A DNA stretch of 64,000 bases, from assembly GCF_001404985.1 (NCBI RefSeq), contig NZ_JRLF01000007.1, forward strand, positions 124,001 to 188,000, in the 5' to 3' direction. The stretch's first letter is position 1, and each line of letters begins with the position of its first letter. A model generated the notes under the pieces. It saw nothing but the letters and a program-made list of their open reading frames with translations, ran no database searches and was not told the DNA's origin. Below are positions 51,962-60,490 of this stretch, in pieces. The position numbers and the translations under genes were made by a program. The stretch is from Flavobacterium aquidurense (lineage in GTDB: Bacteria > Bacteroidota > Bacteroidia > Flavobacteriales > Flavobacteriaceae).

Positions 51962-52633
51962 ATGAAAAAAAATCAATTAGAAATAGCCTGCTTCAACTAT
52001 GAATCGGCGATAATTGCACAAGACAGCGGCGCAGACAGAATCGAATTATGCGAAAATATGCAACTTGGCGGAACAACGCCAAATGCCGTTTTAGCGGTTA
52101 GGGTTCGCGACATTCTTTCGATTAAAATGCATGTTATTATAAGACCTCGCGGTGGGGATTTTGTATATACTGATGAGGAATTCGTTGAAATGAAGCAAGA
52201 TTTAAAACACTTGAAAAAATTAGGGGTTGATGGTTTTGTTTTTGGAATCCTGAACCCTGATGGGAGTGTCAATAAAAAGCAAAATCAGGAATTAGTAAAT
52301 TTGGCCAGTCCGCTTTCTTGTACTTTCCATCGCGCTTTTGATGTTGTAAAAAACATCGAGCAGTCACTTGAAGATGTAATAGATTGTGGTTTCAAAACTA
52401 TTCTGACATCAGGAAGAGGCAAAAATGTAGAAGAAGGAATTGATGATTTAGAAATGATTCAGGAACTTACCAAAGACAGAATAGAAATTATGCCGGGTGG
52501 AGGTTTACGATCTTCGAACATTAAATTGCTGCAGGAAAAATTAGAACCAACTTTTTATCATTCATCTGCTATTACTGACAATTCAGAAACAGCAAATCCC
52601 GAAGAAATAAAAGAATTACGAAATTTTCTTTAA
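51962..52633 (+). CDS. cutC: CutC family protein
   Basis: A 223-residue TIM-barrel protein. IACFNYESAIIAQDSGADRI (8-27), ELCENMQLGGTTP (28-40), IIRPRGGDFVYTDEE (60-74) and the later FHRAFDVV and GRGKNVEEGID segments match CutC, long connected with copper homeostasis, although the enzymatic role is still open. The copper link rests on E. coli genetics and has been questioned. The gene is single, with an IR-bearing gap upstream (51898-51930) and a bidirectional hairpin downstream. Confidence 0.92.
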   Translation: MKKNQLEIACFNYESAIIAQDSGADRIELCENMQLGGTTPNAVLAVRVRDILSIKMHVIIRPRGGDFVYTDEEFVEMKQDLKHLKKLGVDGFVFGILNPDGSVNKKQNQELVNLASPLSCTFHRAFDVVKNIEQSLEDVIDCGFKTILTSGRGKNVEEGIDDLEMIQELTKDRIEIMPGGGLRSSNIKLLQEKLEPTFYHSSAITDNSETANPEEIKELRNFL

Positions 52634-52650
52634 CCATTAAATAAAATAAG

Positions 52651-52682
52651 AAAAGCCTGAAGTTGGCAAACTCCAGGCTTTT
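52651..52682. terminator. Bidirectional terminator
   Basis: AAAAGCCTG/CAGGCTTTT stem with an inner AGTT/AACT extension, between the convergent cutC and TonB receptor genes. Confidence 0.85.
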
Positions 52683-52724
52683 CCTTTCTACAAGAACTAT
52701 TAAAATCTACTATTAAAAGTGGGA

Positions 52725-55139
52725 TTAAAACATTCCGCCGCCACCTTTGCTAGTGTTATCTTCTCTTTGTTTACGCTCTAAATTTTTGATTTTTGCACCA
52801 CCAAAATTATACGTTAAACCTAAATAAACAGTTTGACTTTCCCATTTAAATTGTCCTTCATGTGCATAAGGATACATAGCGTCAAATGAATATTTCATTG
52901 TATTAAAGACATCATTAAAACGTAAACTGATGTTCATCTTGTTGTCTAACAATGTATAACGCGAACCTATGTCCATTTTGTACATTTCATTGCTATTATT
53001 TTGAACTCCGTCAACTCCACCTCTGTAAAAACCAAATAATAAAAAGCTTAAACGTTTGTTTACCTTAAAGTTTGAGTTCATACGACCATTAAATGCTGCA
53101 ACTGTAACTTTTCTTTCAAAAGGGTTACTTGTTTGTGTTACAGGATCATATTCAAACACAACTCCTTGTTGATTAATGCTTGAGAAATCGATAGAAGGTT
53201 GGATATCCCACCATTTTGTGATTTTGTAATTAAACGAAACCTCAAAACCATAAGACGTATTATGATCATAGTTTGTATAAGTCAAAATTTGTTTGTTACC
53301 AGTTGGATCTGTGTCGTCCGGGTATAAAATTCTACTAATTTGGTCATTGATGCTTCTGTAAAAAACACCTGTTGTAAAACTTCCTTTTTCAAGAGTTTTA
53401 GTATAATTTACTTCGACAGAATTTGTAAACTGAGGTTTTAATTCAGGATTTCCTAATGAGGTAACTAACGGAGTAGAAAACTCACGGATAGGTTTTGTCT
53501 GCTCTAAACTAGGGCGGTCTACACGACGGCTATAGCTAAATTGTAAAGTGTTTTTTTCGTTCAGGTTGTATGTAAAGTAAGCTGAAGGATATAAAGTAAT
53601 ATAATCATCATTGAATTTTTCAAGCCCCTGATTTAAATTAGCGACAACTTTATAGCTTTCAAAACGACCACCAACCTGATAGCTGAATTTTTTAAATTTC
53701 TGACCAAATGTTACATAAGCTGAATAAATATCCGTATCATAAGTATAAACAGAAACTGGAAGTGCTGCAAGCGGATTTCCGGTGCTGTAATAATTATCAG
53801 TTTTAGTAATTCTGGCTTCAGCACCGGCTTCAAGCGTCGTTTTATCGTTTAAAGGATTTACGTAATCTACATTCAAAGTTGTTAATTTACGTGTTCCTTT
53901 TATATAATCATCATAAACAACATTGTTTTGAGTATTGTCATTATTGATAGATTGAGTATCGAAAGAAGCATAATTAGTTTCTTTATTATCACTATAGTTT
54001 CCTTCAAAATCTAAAGTATGACCTTCTTTTTTAAAGATGTGTTTGTAGGCTAAATTGTAAGTTCCAACGTTATCCGGTCCTGAATATTTAGATTTCTGAA
54101 AAATACTGGCAACATCAGACCCCGTTACATTATTATAATCAATTGCTGTATCTACAAAACCTTTACCATTTGATTTATTTTGATTGGTATAAAAAGATAA
54201 TGTGTTATGATCATTGATTAAATAATCCATACCAATTTTATACAAATAGGAGTCATTGTCATTTATAACATCAATTTTCTGAACTACGCTTGGATCAAAT
54301 CTTTTAATGAAACCATCATTGTAATACGTTCCAAAGTTTTGTCCCACATTTCCAAAGAAATTTACTTTTCCGGTTTTGTAATTCAAGTTTAAAGATTGGT
54401 TGTATTTAGCCGTTTCTCCAAAAGTGATTCCGCCACTGTAACTTCCATTAAAACCAGTATTTGCATTTTTATGTAAAACGATATTAATAATTCCTGACAT
54501 TCCTTCCGGATTGTATTTTGCACTAGGATTTGTAATCAATTCAATTTTTTTGATCGAAGTTGATGGGATTTGTTTTAATAATTGTGCAGGATCAATATTA
54601 GATGGTCTTCCGTCAATTAATACACGAACATTATCATTTCCGCGAAGCGAAAGTTTTCCGTCCTGATCTACATTTACAGATGGGATATTATTCATGATAT
54701 CTGAAGCTGAAGCTCCGGCAGTAGTCAAATCTTTTCCAACTGTAATTACTTTTCTGTCAATTTTTTGTTCAATCGTCGAGCGGTCACTTACGATATTTAC
54801 GCCTTTAAGCTGAGTAGCTTCTTCTTCAAGAGAAACATTTAATGTTGCTGTTTTTTTATTGTCACTTAAAATAAGCGAACCTGTATATTTTTTAAATCCA
54901 ATGTACTGAATTTCGATAGTATAACTTTTTAAAGCCAGATTTTTAATAGAGAAATCCCCATTGTCATCCGTGTTAACTCCTGTAACTACTTTGCCGTTAT
55001 CTTTTATTGAAACTGTTGCATAAGAAATAGGTGCATTGTTCGATTTTTCTGTAATCTTTCCAGAAACTGTTCCCACGTTCTGGGCTTGTGCTGTTGCAAT
55101 TACACCTAGTAATGCAAACAGAAAGAATTTTAATTTCAT
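52725..55139 (-). CDS. TonB-dependent receptor-like outer membrane protein with CarboxypepD_reg domain
   Basis: An 804-residue protein with a signal peptide (1-19), a carboxypeptidase regulatory-like beta domain (about 22-110), a plug domain (GASASDIMNNIPSVNVDQDG, then LSLRGNDNVRVLIDGRPS) and a large barrel. The second half is the outer-membrane beta-barrel family end, followed by an unusual 25-residue charged and glycine-rich tail (ending GGGGMF). Such proteins import large substrates or act in signalling. No SusD-type partner is adjacent, so a PUL-type function is not supported. No consensus promoter box is seen upstream in 55140-55463. Confidence 0.88.
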   Translation of the reverse strand: MKLKFFLFALLGVIATAQAQNVGTVSGKITEKSNNAPISYATVSIKDNGKVVTGVNTDDNGDFSIKNLALKSYTIEIQYIGFKKYTGSLILSDNKKTATLNVSLEEEATQLKGVNIVSDRSTIEQKIDRKVITVGKDLTTAGASASDIMNNIPSVNVDQDGKLSLRGNDNVRVLIDGRPSNIDPAQLLKQIPSTSIKKIELITNPSAKYNPEGMSGIINIVLHKNANTGFNGSYSGGITFGETAKYNQSLNLNYKTGKVNFFGNVGQNFGTYYNDGFIKRFDPSVVQKIDVINDNDSYLYKIGMDYLINDHNTLSFYTNQNKSNGKGFVDTAIDYNNVTGSDVASIFQKSKYSGPDNVGTYNLAYKHIFKKEGHTLDFEGNYSDNKETNYASFDTQSINNDNTQNNVVYDDYIKGTRKLTTLNVDYVNPLNDKTTLEAGAEARITKTDNYYSTGNPLAALPVSVYTYDTDIYSAYVTFGQKFKKFSYQVGGRFESYKVVANLNQGLEKFNDDYITLYPSAYFTYNLNEKNTLQFSYSRRVDRPSLEQTKPIREFSTPLVTSLGNPELKPQFTNSVEVNYTKTLEKGSFTTGVFYRSINDQISRILYPDDTDPTGNKQILTYTNYDHNTSYGFEVSFNYKITKWWDIQPSIDFSSINQQGVVFEYDPVTQTSNPFERKVTVAAFNGRMNSNFKVNKRLSFLLFGFYRGGVDGVQNNSNEMYKMDIGSRYTLLDNKMNISLRFNDVFNTMKYSFDAMYPYAHEGQFKWESQTVYLGLTYNFGGAKIKNLERKQREDNTSKGGGGMF

Positions 55140-55463
55140 AAGTACTAATTGATTATTTTGATTTGATTGATGATGATTGTTTTTTTTGTTTTTTGTTAAT
55201 TTTTTTCTTCAGTAATTGAATTCTATTTTTCTATTAAGACTCTTTTGTCGCCGATATGTTACAGGAAAAATTGAAAATAATTTAGTTTTTTTTAAGAAAG
55301 CCTGTTTTTAAATGGATTAGCGTTTTAATTTTTTGATAATTTTAACAATCAAATTAAAATCCTTTTTGAGAAATTCTAATTGATTTGTTCTATTTTATAT
55401 GTTTTTCATTTTCTGTAATTGATGAATAAGCAGTATCTTTGCTCACTTTAAAAATAAGTTTAC
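55140..55463. other. 324-base divergent intergenic region between the TonB receptor gene and argS
   Basis: Very A+T-rich, with long T-runs near the receptor start. It contains the argS -7 box TATCTTTG at 55434-55441. No small reading frame, tRNA, clear hairpin terminator or repeat was recognised in the rest, and no consensus -7 box was found for the receptor gene. Confidence 0.6.
55434..55441 (+). promoter_or_regulatory. Promoter -7 box of argS
   Basis: TATCTTTG, perfect consensus, 22 bases before the ATG. The -33 region has no TTG at standard distance. Confidence 0.6.
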
Positions 55464-57242
55464 ATGTCATTATCACAAATTCTTACACCTTCTATACAAA
55501 AAGCAATACAAGCATTATTTGATGTTACTGTTGATAAAATCGAATTTCAAACTACCAGAAAAGAGTTTGAAGGCGATATTACTATGGTAATTTTTCCTTT
55601 GTTAAAAGTGATTAAAAGCAATCCTGTAGAATTAGGAAATAAAATAGGAAATTATTTAGTCGAAAATCTTCCCGAAGTAGCACGTTTTAATGTGGTTTCT
55701 GGCTTTTTGAATATTGTAATTGCAGATCGTTATTATTTGAATTTCTTTAATGAGATAAGAGACAATCAAAAATTTGGATATGTAACTCCTAATCCTCATG
55801 ATAAAGCTATCATGGTCGAATATTCGTCGCCAAATACCAATAAGCCTTTGCACTTAGGTCATGTCCGTAACAATTTGTTAGGATATTCTGTAGCAGAAAT
55901 TATAAAAGCTTCTGGTAAAAAAGTATATAAAACACAGATTATCAACGATCGTGGAATTCATATCTGCAAATCGATGCTGGCTTGGCAGAAATTTGGAAAT
56001 GGTGAAACTCCGGAAAGTTCACATTTAAAAGGAGACAAATTAGTTGGTAAATATTATGTTGAGTTTGATAAAGCGTATAAAGCTGAGATTTCTCAATTGA
56101 TAGAAACCGGAAAAACTGAAGAAGAGGCTAAAAAACAAGCTCCTGTCATTATTGAAGCACAAGAAATGCTTAAAAAATGGGAAGCCGGTGATGAAGAAGT
56201 AATCTCTTTATGGAAAATGATGAACCAATGGGTTTATGATGGTTTTGCTACAACTTATAGTAATCTTGGAGTTAATTTTGATAAATATTATTATGAAAGT
56301 AATACTTATCTATTAGGAAAAGATGTTGTTCAGGTTGGTCTTGACAAAGGTGTTTTCGAAAAAGATCCTGACGGTTCAGTTTGGATTGATTTGACAGATG
56401 AAGGCCTGGATCGTAAAATTGTGTTACGTTCAGATGGAACGGCGGTTTATATGACACAGGATATAGGTACCGCAATTCAGCGTGTAAAAGATATGCCGGA
56501 TGTTGGCGGAATGGTTTATACTGTTGGTAACGAACAAGATTATCATTTTAAAGTATTATTTCTAATCCTGAAAAAATTAGGTTTTGACTGGGCTTCAAGT
56601 TTATACCATTTGTCATACGGAATGGTTGATTTGCCATCAGGAAAAATGAAAAGCCGTGAAGGAACTGTTGTAGATGCAGATGATTTGATGCAGGATATGA
56701 CTGATACAGCAAAACAAATTTCTGAAGATCTTGGAAAATTAGATAGTTATTCAGCAGAAGAAAAAGCCAAATTGTACAAGACAATTGGACTTGGAGCTTT
56801 GAAATATTACATTTTAAAAGTAGATCCTAAGAAACGTATTTTGTTTAATCCGGAAGAATCAGTTGATTTCGCAGGAAATACAGGTCCGTTTATTCAATAT
56901 ACATATGCCAGAATTCAATCGATTATTCGTAAAGCCGATTTTGATTTTTCGGCTAAAACAAATACAGAAGAATTACACGAGAAAGAAAAAGAACTGGTAA
57001 AACAAATCGAGCTTTTCCCGGAAGTAATTCAAAATGCAGCGCAAAATCATAGTCCTGCACTGATTGCAAATTATACCTATGATCTGGTAAAAGAATACAA
57101 CTCATTCTATCAGTCCGTACATATATTAGGAGAAGTCGATTTGACTAAAAAAATATTCAGAGTTCAGCTTTCACAAAAAGTTGCCGAAGTTATAAAATCT
57201 GCTTTTACTTTATTAGGAATTGAAGTTCCTGAAAGAATGTAA
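55464..57242 (+). CDS. argS: Arginyl-tRNA synthetase
   Basis: A 592-residue class I synthetase charging tRNA-Arg. The N-terminal tRNA-binding Add-1 domain (1-105) is followed by SPNTNKPLHLGHVRNNLLG (122-140), where HLGH is the HIGH motif. The KMSK-type loop is GKMKSREGTVV, and the helical anticodon domain closes the protein (about 470-592). Length is standard. The gene has a TATCTTTG box 23 bases upstream (55434-55441) and a perfect bidirectional terminator (57262-57295). Confidence 0.97.
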   Translation: MSLSQILTPSIQKAIQALFDVTVDKIEFQTTRKEFEGDITMVIFPLLKVIKSNPVELGNKIGNYLVENLPEVARFNVVSGFLNIVIADRYYLNFFNEIRDNQKFGYVTPNPHDKAIMVEYSSPNTNKPLHLGHVRNNLLGYSVAEIIKASGKKVYKTQIINDRGIHICKSMLAWQKFGNGETPESSHLKGDKLVGKYYVEFDKAYKAEISQLIETGKTEEEAKKQAPVIIEAQEMLKKWEAGDEEVISLWKMMNQWVYDGFATTYSNLGVNFDKYYYESNTYLLGKDVVQVGLDKGVFEKDPDGSVWIDLTDEGLDRKIVLRSDGTAVYMTQDIGTAIQRVKDMPDVGGMVYTVGNEQDYHFKVLFLILKKLGFDWASSLYHLSYGMVDLPSGKMKSREGTVVDADDLMQDMTDTAKQISEDLGKLDSYSAEEKAKLYKTIGLGALKYYILKVDPKKRILFNPEESVDFAGNTGPFIQYTYARIQSIIRKADFDFSAKTNTEELHEKEKELVKQIELFPEVIQNAAQNHSPALIANYTYDLVKEYNSFYQSVHILGEVDLTKKIFRVQLSQKVAEVIKSAFTLLGIEVPERM

Positions 57243-57261
57243 AAAAATAAATAAAATGCCA

Positions 57262-57295
57262 AAAAAGCCGATAGTCCTAAAACTATCGGCTTTTT
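57262..57295. terminator. Bidirectional terminator
   Basis: AAAAAGCCGATAGT (57262-57275) and ACTATCGGCTTTTT (57282-57295), a perfect 14-bp stem, between argS and the convergent DUF6607 gene. Confidence 0.92.
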
Positions 57296-57315
57296 CAATA
57301 ACTAACACAAATATT

Positions 57316-58218
57316 TTATTTTACGAATTTGTTGATGATAGCATCTGTTTCTGCTTTTGAAGCAGTTGGTTTTAAATCAAACAAAAGAGAATAAAGTGCT
57401 TTTCTGTCCACTTTTGCTTCTAAGTTTAAGTCCTGATGTCTGTCAAAAAGAGTTTGCCATTTGTCACGAACATTTTTCCAAAGAGCATTATTTTCCTTCC
57501 ACCATTTTTGCCCGGCAATACATTTAATATCCGGAACTTTAGTATAAACGTCAAATCCTTTTTCTTGTGCCAACAAAACATCTTTTCCACTATCATCTCT
57601 GATTAGTTTGTCGTTGTCTTGCTCGTGATTCCATCCTGTAGCAGTGATTTCGTGAATGTTTCTTCTTTTTAAAACATTATAATCATTACGTTTTGTTTGC
57701 TCTCTTCTTGGTAAAGGAGCGTCAGCAACATTCGCCCAGTAATCTTTTCCATCTACATGTACCCAAGTTGAAGAACCTTCATATCTTGGACTGTCATCTA
57801 CCTGATATACTTTTTGAGTCCATTGTCCTTTAACGGCTTTTTTATCTAATTTTTTATATTTCCAGGAAGTCCCTTTATCGAATGAATATAAGTCTGTGTT
57901 TTCATATAGCCAATCTTGTCTCCAGTGTTTAATGATCATATCATCACTTACTATTAATAAGTGTTGCATTACGATTTTGTTAGGAGTATCTTCTAATAAC
58001 TCTACCCATTCTAAAGCAGATTCATGTTTAGTTTCAGAAGGTTTATAAGTAGCTGAATCTTTAGGATATTGAAAAGTTTCAGTAAAATTAAATTTCACTT
58101 CATAACAACCACACATTGATTTAATAGATTTAATGTCTTGTTGTTTTTTGTCCTGACTGAAACCAAGGCTACAAGTCAAAGCCATAACGGCTGAAAAATA
58201 GAGGCTTTTTGAAATCAT
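57316..58218 (-). CDS. DUF6607 family exported protein
   Basis: A 300-residue protein with a signal peptide (about 1-21, LGFSQ). Recurring Trp and acidic residues (KHWRQDW at 97-103, GTSWKYKK, STWVHVDGKDYW) are typical of DUF6607, whose function is unknown. It is divergent from a TonB-dependent receptor and a HmuY-family lipoprotein and shares a symmetric control region with them, so a role in haem or iron handling is the natural inference. Two cysteines near the mature start (C36 and C38, in CGCY) could bind a metal or haem. A terminator hairpin follows at 57262-57295. Confidence 0.8.
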   Translation of the reverse strand: MISKSLYFSAVMALTCSLGFSQDKKQQDIKSIKSMCGCYEVKFNFTETFQYPKDSATYKPSETKHESALEWVELLEDTPNKIVMQHLLIVSDDMIIKHWRQDWLYENTDLYSFDKGTSWKYKKLDKKAVKGQWTQKVYQVDDSPRYEGSSTWVHVDGKDYWANVADAPLPRREQTKRNDYNVLKRRNIHEITATGWNHEQDNDKLIRDDSGKDVLLAQEKGFDVYTKVPDIKCIAGQKWWKENNALWKNVRDKWQTLFDRHQDLNLEAKVDRKALYSLLFDLKPTASKAETDAIINKFVK

Positions 58219-58245
58219 AACTTATTTTTTGTTTTTAAATTTTTT

Positions 58246-58295
58246 GCAAATATATAAATTTTATTTAGAACAATTAAAAATAGTTATATATTTGC
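58246..58295. promoter_or_regulatory. Symmetric divergent promoter of the haem locus
   Basis: A perfect 12-base inverted repeat (GCAAATATATAA at 58246-58257, TTATATATTTGC at 58284-58295) supplies identical TATATTTG -7 boxes for the DUF6607 gene (minus strand, 58247-58254) and for the receptor gene (plus strand, 58287-58294). The arms are separated by 26 bases that hold the operator-like palindrome. Confidence 0.7.
58261..58283. promoter_or_regulatory. Operator-like partial palindrome, candidate iron-responsive site
   Basis: The 23 bases start TTATTTAGAA and end AAAAATAG. They form an imperfect palindrome (TATTT...AAATA arms) centred between the two divergent -7 boxes. It resembles the TTATTTAGA-type boxes I recall upstream of iron-uptake genes in this phylum. 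Binding by a Fur-like protein is inference. Confidence 0.45.
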
Positions 58296-58321
58296 ACTGT
58301 TATTAAGACTCAATAAAAATA

Positions 58322-60478
58322 ATGAAAATAAAATTTACACTCTTTACAGCTTTTCTTTTTTGTCAAATTTCGTTTGCACAAGAAAAAGATACTACGGCTG
58401 TAAATAAACTTTCTGAAGTGGTTGTTACCGGACAATTAGAACCACAATCAATTAAAAAATCAGTTTTTAATGTTCGGGTTATTTCTCAGGAAACTATAAA
58501 ACAATTAGCAGCTAATAACCTTTCTGATGTTTTAAATCAATATTTAAATATAACAGTTAAAACGAGTGGAGAAGATGGTCGTTCAACAGTCTCTATGTTT
58601 GGGCTTGATTCGCAATATTTTAAAATTTTAGTCGATAATATTCCACTTGTAAGTGATACCGGAATGGGAACAAATGTCGATTTAACTCAGGTAAATCTTG
58701 ATGATGTTGACCATATCGAGATTATCGAAGGTTCGATGGGCGTAACACATGGAGCTAATGCAGTAAGTGGTGTTTTAAATATTATTACTAAAAAAGGAGG
58801 TGGATATAAATGGCAAATAAGTGCAACTGTTCAGGAAGAAACAGTGGGTAATGAATATGCTCTTTTTGATAAAGGCCGTCATATTCAGGCAGCAAAAATA
58901 GCTCATAATTTTAATGATAACTGGTTTGTAAATGTAGGAGGAAATCGTAACGATTTTGCTGGATATTATGATAATAGAAAAGGTGCAGATTACAATAAAA
59001 ATGATGGTTTGCGAGGATATACTCAACTGCCAAAAGAGCAACTTGTTGGGAATGCAATGTTAGGATATAAGAAAAATGATTTTAGAATTTTCTACAAATT
59101 TGATTATTATGGAGAAAACGTTGACTATTATAATCCAACTTTAATTCCTCAGGATAATTATCCTTTTCCGGAAACTTACTTTTCTAATGATAGGCGCTAT
59201 ATAACAAATCGCTATTATCATCACTTAAACTCTAACGGAAAACTTTTTTCTAAATTAAACTATAATGTTTCTGTTTCAGAACAAAAACAAAAGCGGGATG
59301 TAGAGAAATTTAATTATCAAATTGAAAAAGGAAATGAGTTTGATAATAAAAGAGAAACATATCAATCTAAAGAAGTATTCTATTCTACGGGAACTTTAAG
59401 TAATTTCTTCAATAGTAAAAAAGTTGATTTTCAATTAGGTTATGAAATTACAAATGAAAATGGATTTTATGATGCAACTGCAGGAACCTTTAAGGATGAA
59501 AACCAGCAGTTAACCGATATTAGAAAAAGATTAGAAAACTATGATGTTTTTACGGTAGCAGAAATCAATCTGAGCGATAAATTTTCTATTCGTCCGGGAA
59601 TTCGTTATTCATTTCAATCTTATTTTGAGAATCAATATGCAAGCTCTCTGGGTCTGAGATATCTATTTAAAAGAGGTTTAGAAGCAAGAGCTTCTGTTGG
59701 AAAAGCGTATAGAACTCCAAACTTTGATGAACTCTATACTTATTTTGTAGATTCTAATCATAACCTTCAGGGAAATCCTGATTTGGTTCCGGAACAAAGT
59801 ACTTCTTATGAATTGAGTTTTAAAAGATCTTGTTTGTTTGATTCAGGGGCTCAAATTGCCAATAATTTGGCAGTTACTTATATGGATGTGGATGATAGAA
59901 TCGATATGGTTCTGACACAGATAGTACCCACTCAAAACTACAGATATGTAAATATTAATAAATACAAAATGTGGAATATTTCAACTACGGAACAATACAC
60001 ATATAAAAACTGGAATGTACAAGTTGGAGCAGCATTAGTAGGTATTTCCCGAAAATTAGATCTTGCAGCCTTGAATGTAACTTCTGATGATAAATTCTTG
60101 TATTCCTTACGTTTAAACTCCAGTATATCATACAATATTCCTAAATGGAATACCTTAATCGCTTTGTTTTACAAGTACAATGGCGAACAACAACAATTCA
60201 TAGCAGGAACAGATACCGATGGAAGTACTAAATTCTTTTTAAATAAAATCAGCCCTTACAGCTGGATGGATGCTTCTATCCGTAAACTATTCTTTAAAAA
60301 CCAATTTGAAGTAACCGTTGGAGCTAGAAATTTATTTGATATCACAAATGTACAGACAATACAAAATGGCGGAGGCGGTTCAACAGGAGGTGCACATTCT
60401 TCAGGAAGTTCTGATTTGCTACTAGGATATGGACGCTCTTACTTTATTAAACTTACGTATAATCTAAATTTTAATTAA
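58322..60478 (+). CDS. TonB-dependent receptor, probable haem receptor
   Basis: A 718-residue outer-membrane receptor: signal peptide (1-19, SFAQ), TonB-box-like LSEVVVTGQ (30-38), a plug (about 45-160, with VSMFGLDSQYFKILVDNIP and GANAVSGVLNIITKKGG) and a 22-strand barrel ending in LTYNLNF. A stretch of the barrel, SVGKAYRTPNFDELYTYFVDSNHNLQGNP, has the FRAP/NPNL-like feature common to haem receptors (FRAP as YRTP, NPDL after). The next gene, 12 bases on, encodes a HmuY-family lipoprotein, as in the Porphyromonas hmuYR pair but in the opposite order. No CarboxypepD domain is present. Confidence 0.85.
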   Translation: MKIKFTLFTAFLFCQISFAQEKDTTAVNKLSEVVVTGQLEPQSIKKSVFNVRVISQETIKQLAANNLSDVLNQYLNITVKTSGEDGRSTVSMFGLDSQYFKILVDNIPLVSDTGMGTNVDLTQVNLDDVDHIEIIEGSMGVTHGANAVSGVLNIITKKGGGYKWQISATVQEETVGNEYALFDKGRHIQAAKIAHNFNDNWFVNVGGNRNDFAGYYDNRKGADYNKNDGLRGYTQLPKEQLVGNAMLGYKKNDFRIFYKFDYYGENVDYYNPTLIPQDNYPFPETYFSNDRRYITNRYYHHLNSNGKLFSKLNYNVSVSEQKQKRDVEKFNYQIEKGNEFDNKRETYQSKEVFYSTGTLSNFFNSKKVDFQLGYEITNENGFYDATAGTFKDENQQLTDIRKRLENYDVFTVAEINLSDKFSIRPGIRYSFQSYFENQYASSLGLRYLFKRGLEARASVGKAYRTPNFDELYTYFVDSNHNLQGNPDLVPEQSTSYELSFKRSCLFDSGAQIANNLAVTYMDVDDRIDMVLTQIVPTQNYRYVNINKYKMWNISTTEQYTYKNWNVQVGAALVGISRKLDLAALNVTSDDKFLYSLRLNSSISYNIPKWNTLIALFYKYNGEQQQFIAGTDTDGSTKFFLNKISPYSWMDASIRKLFFKNQFEVTVGARNLFDITNVQTIQNGGGGSTGGAHSSGSSDLLLGYGRSYFIKLTYNLNFN

Positions 60479-60490
60479 TATATAAATACC

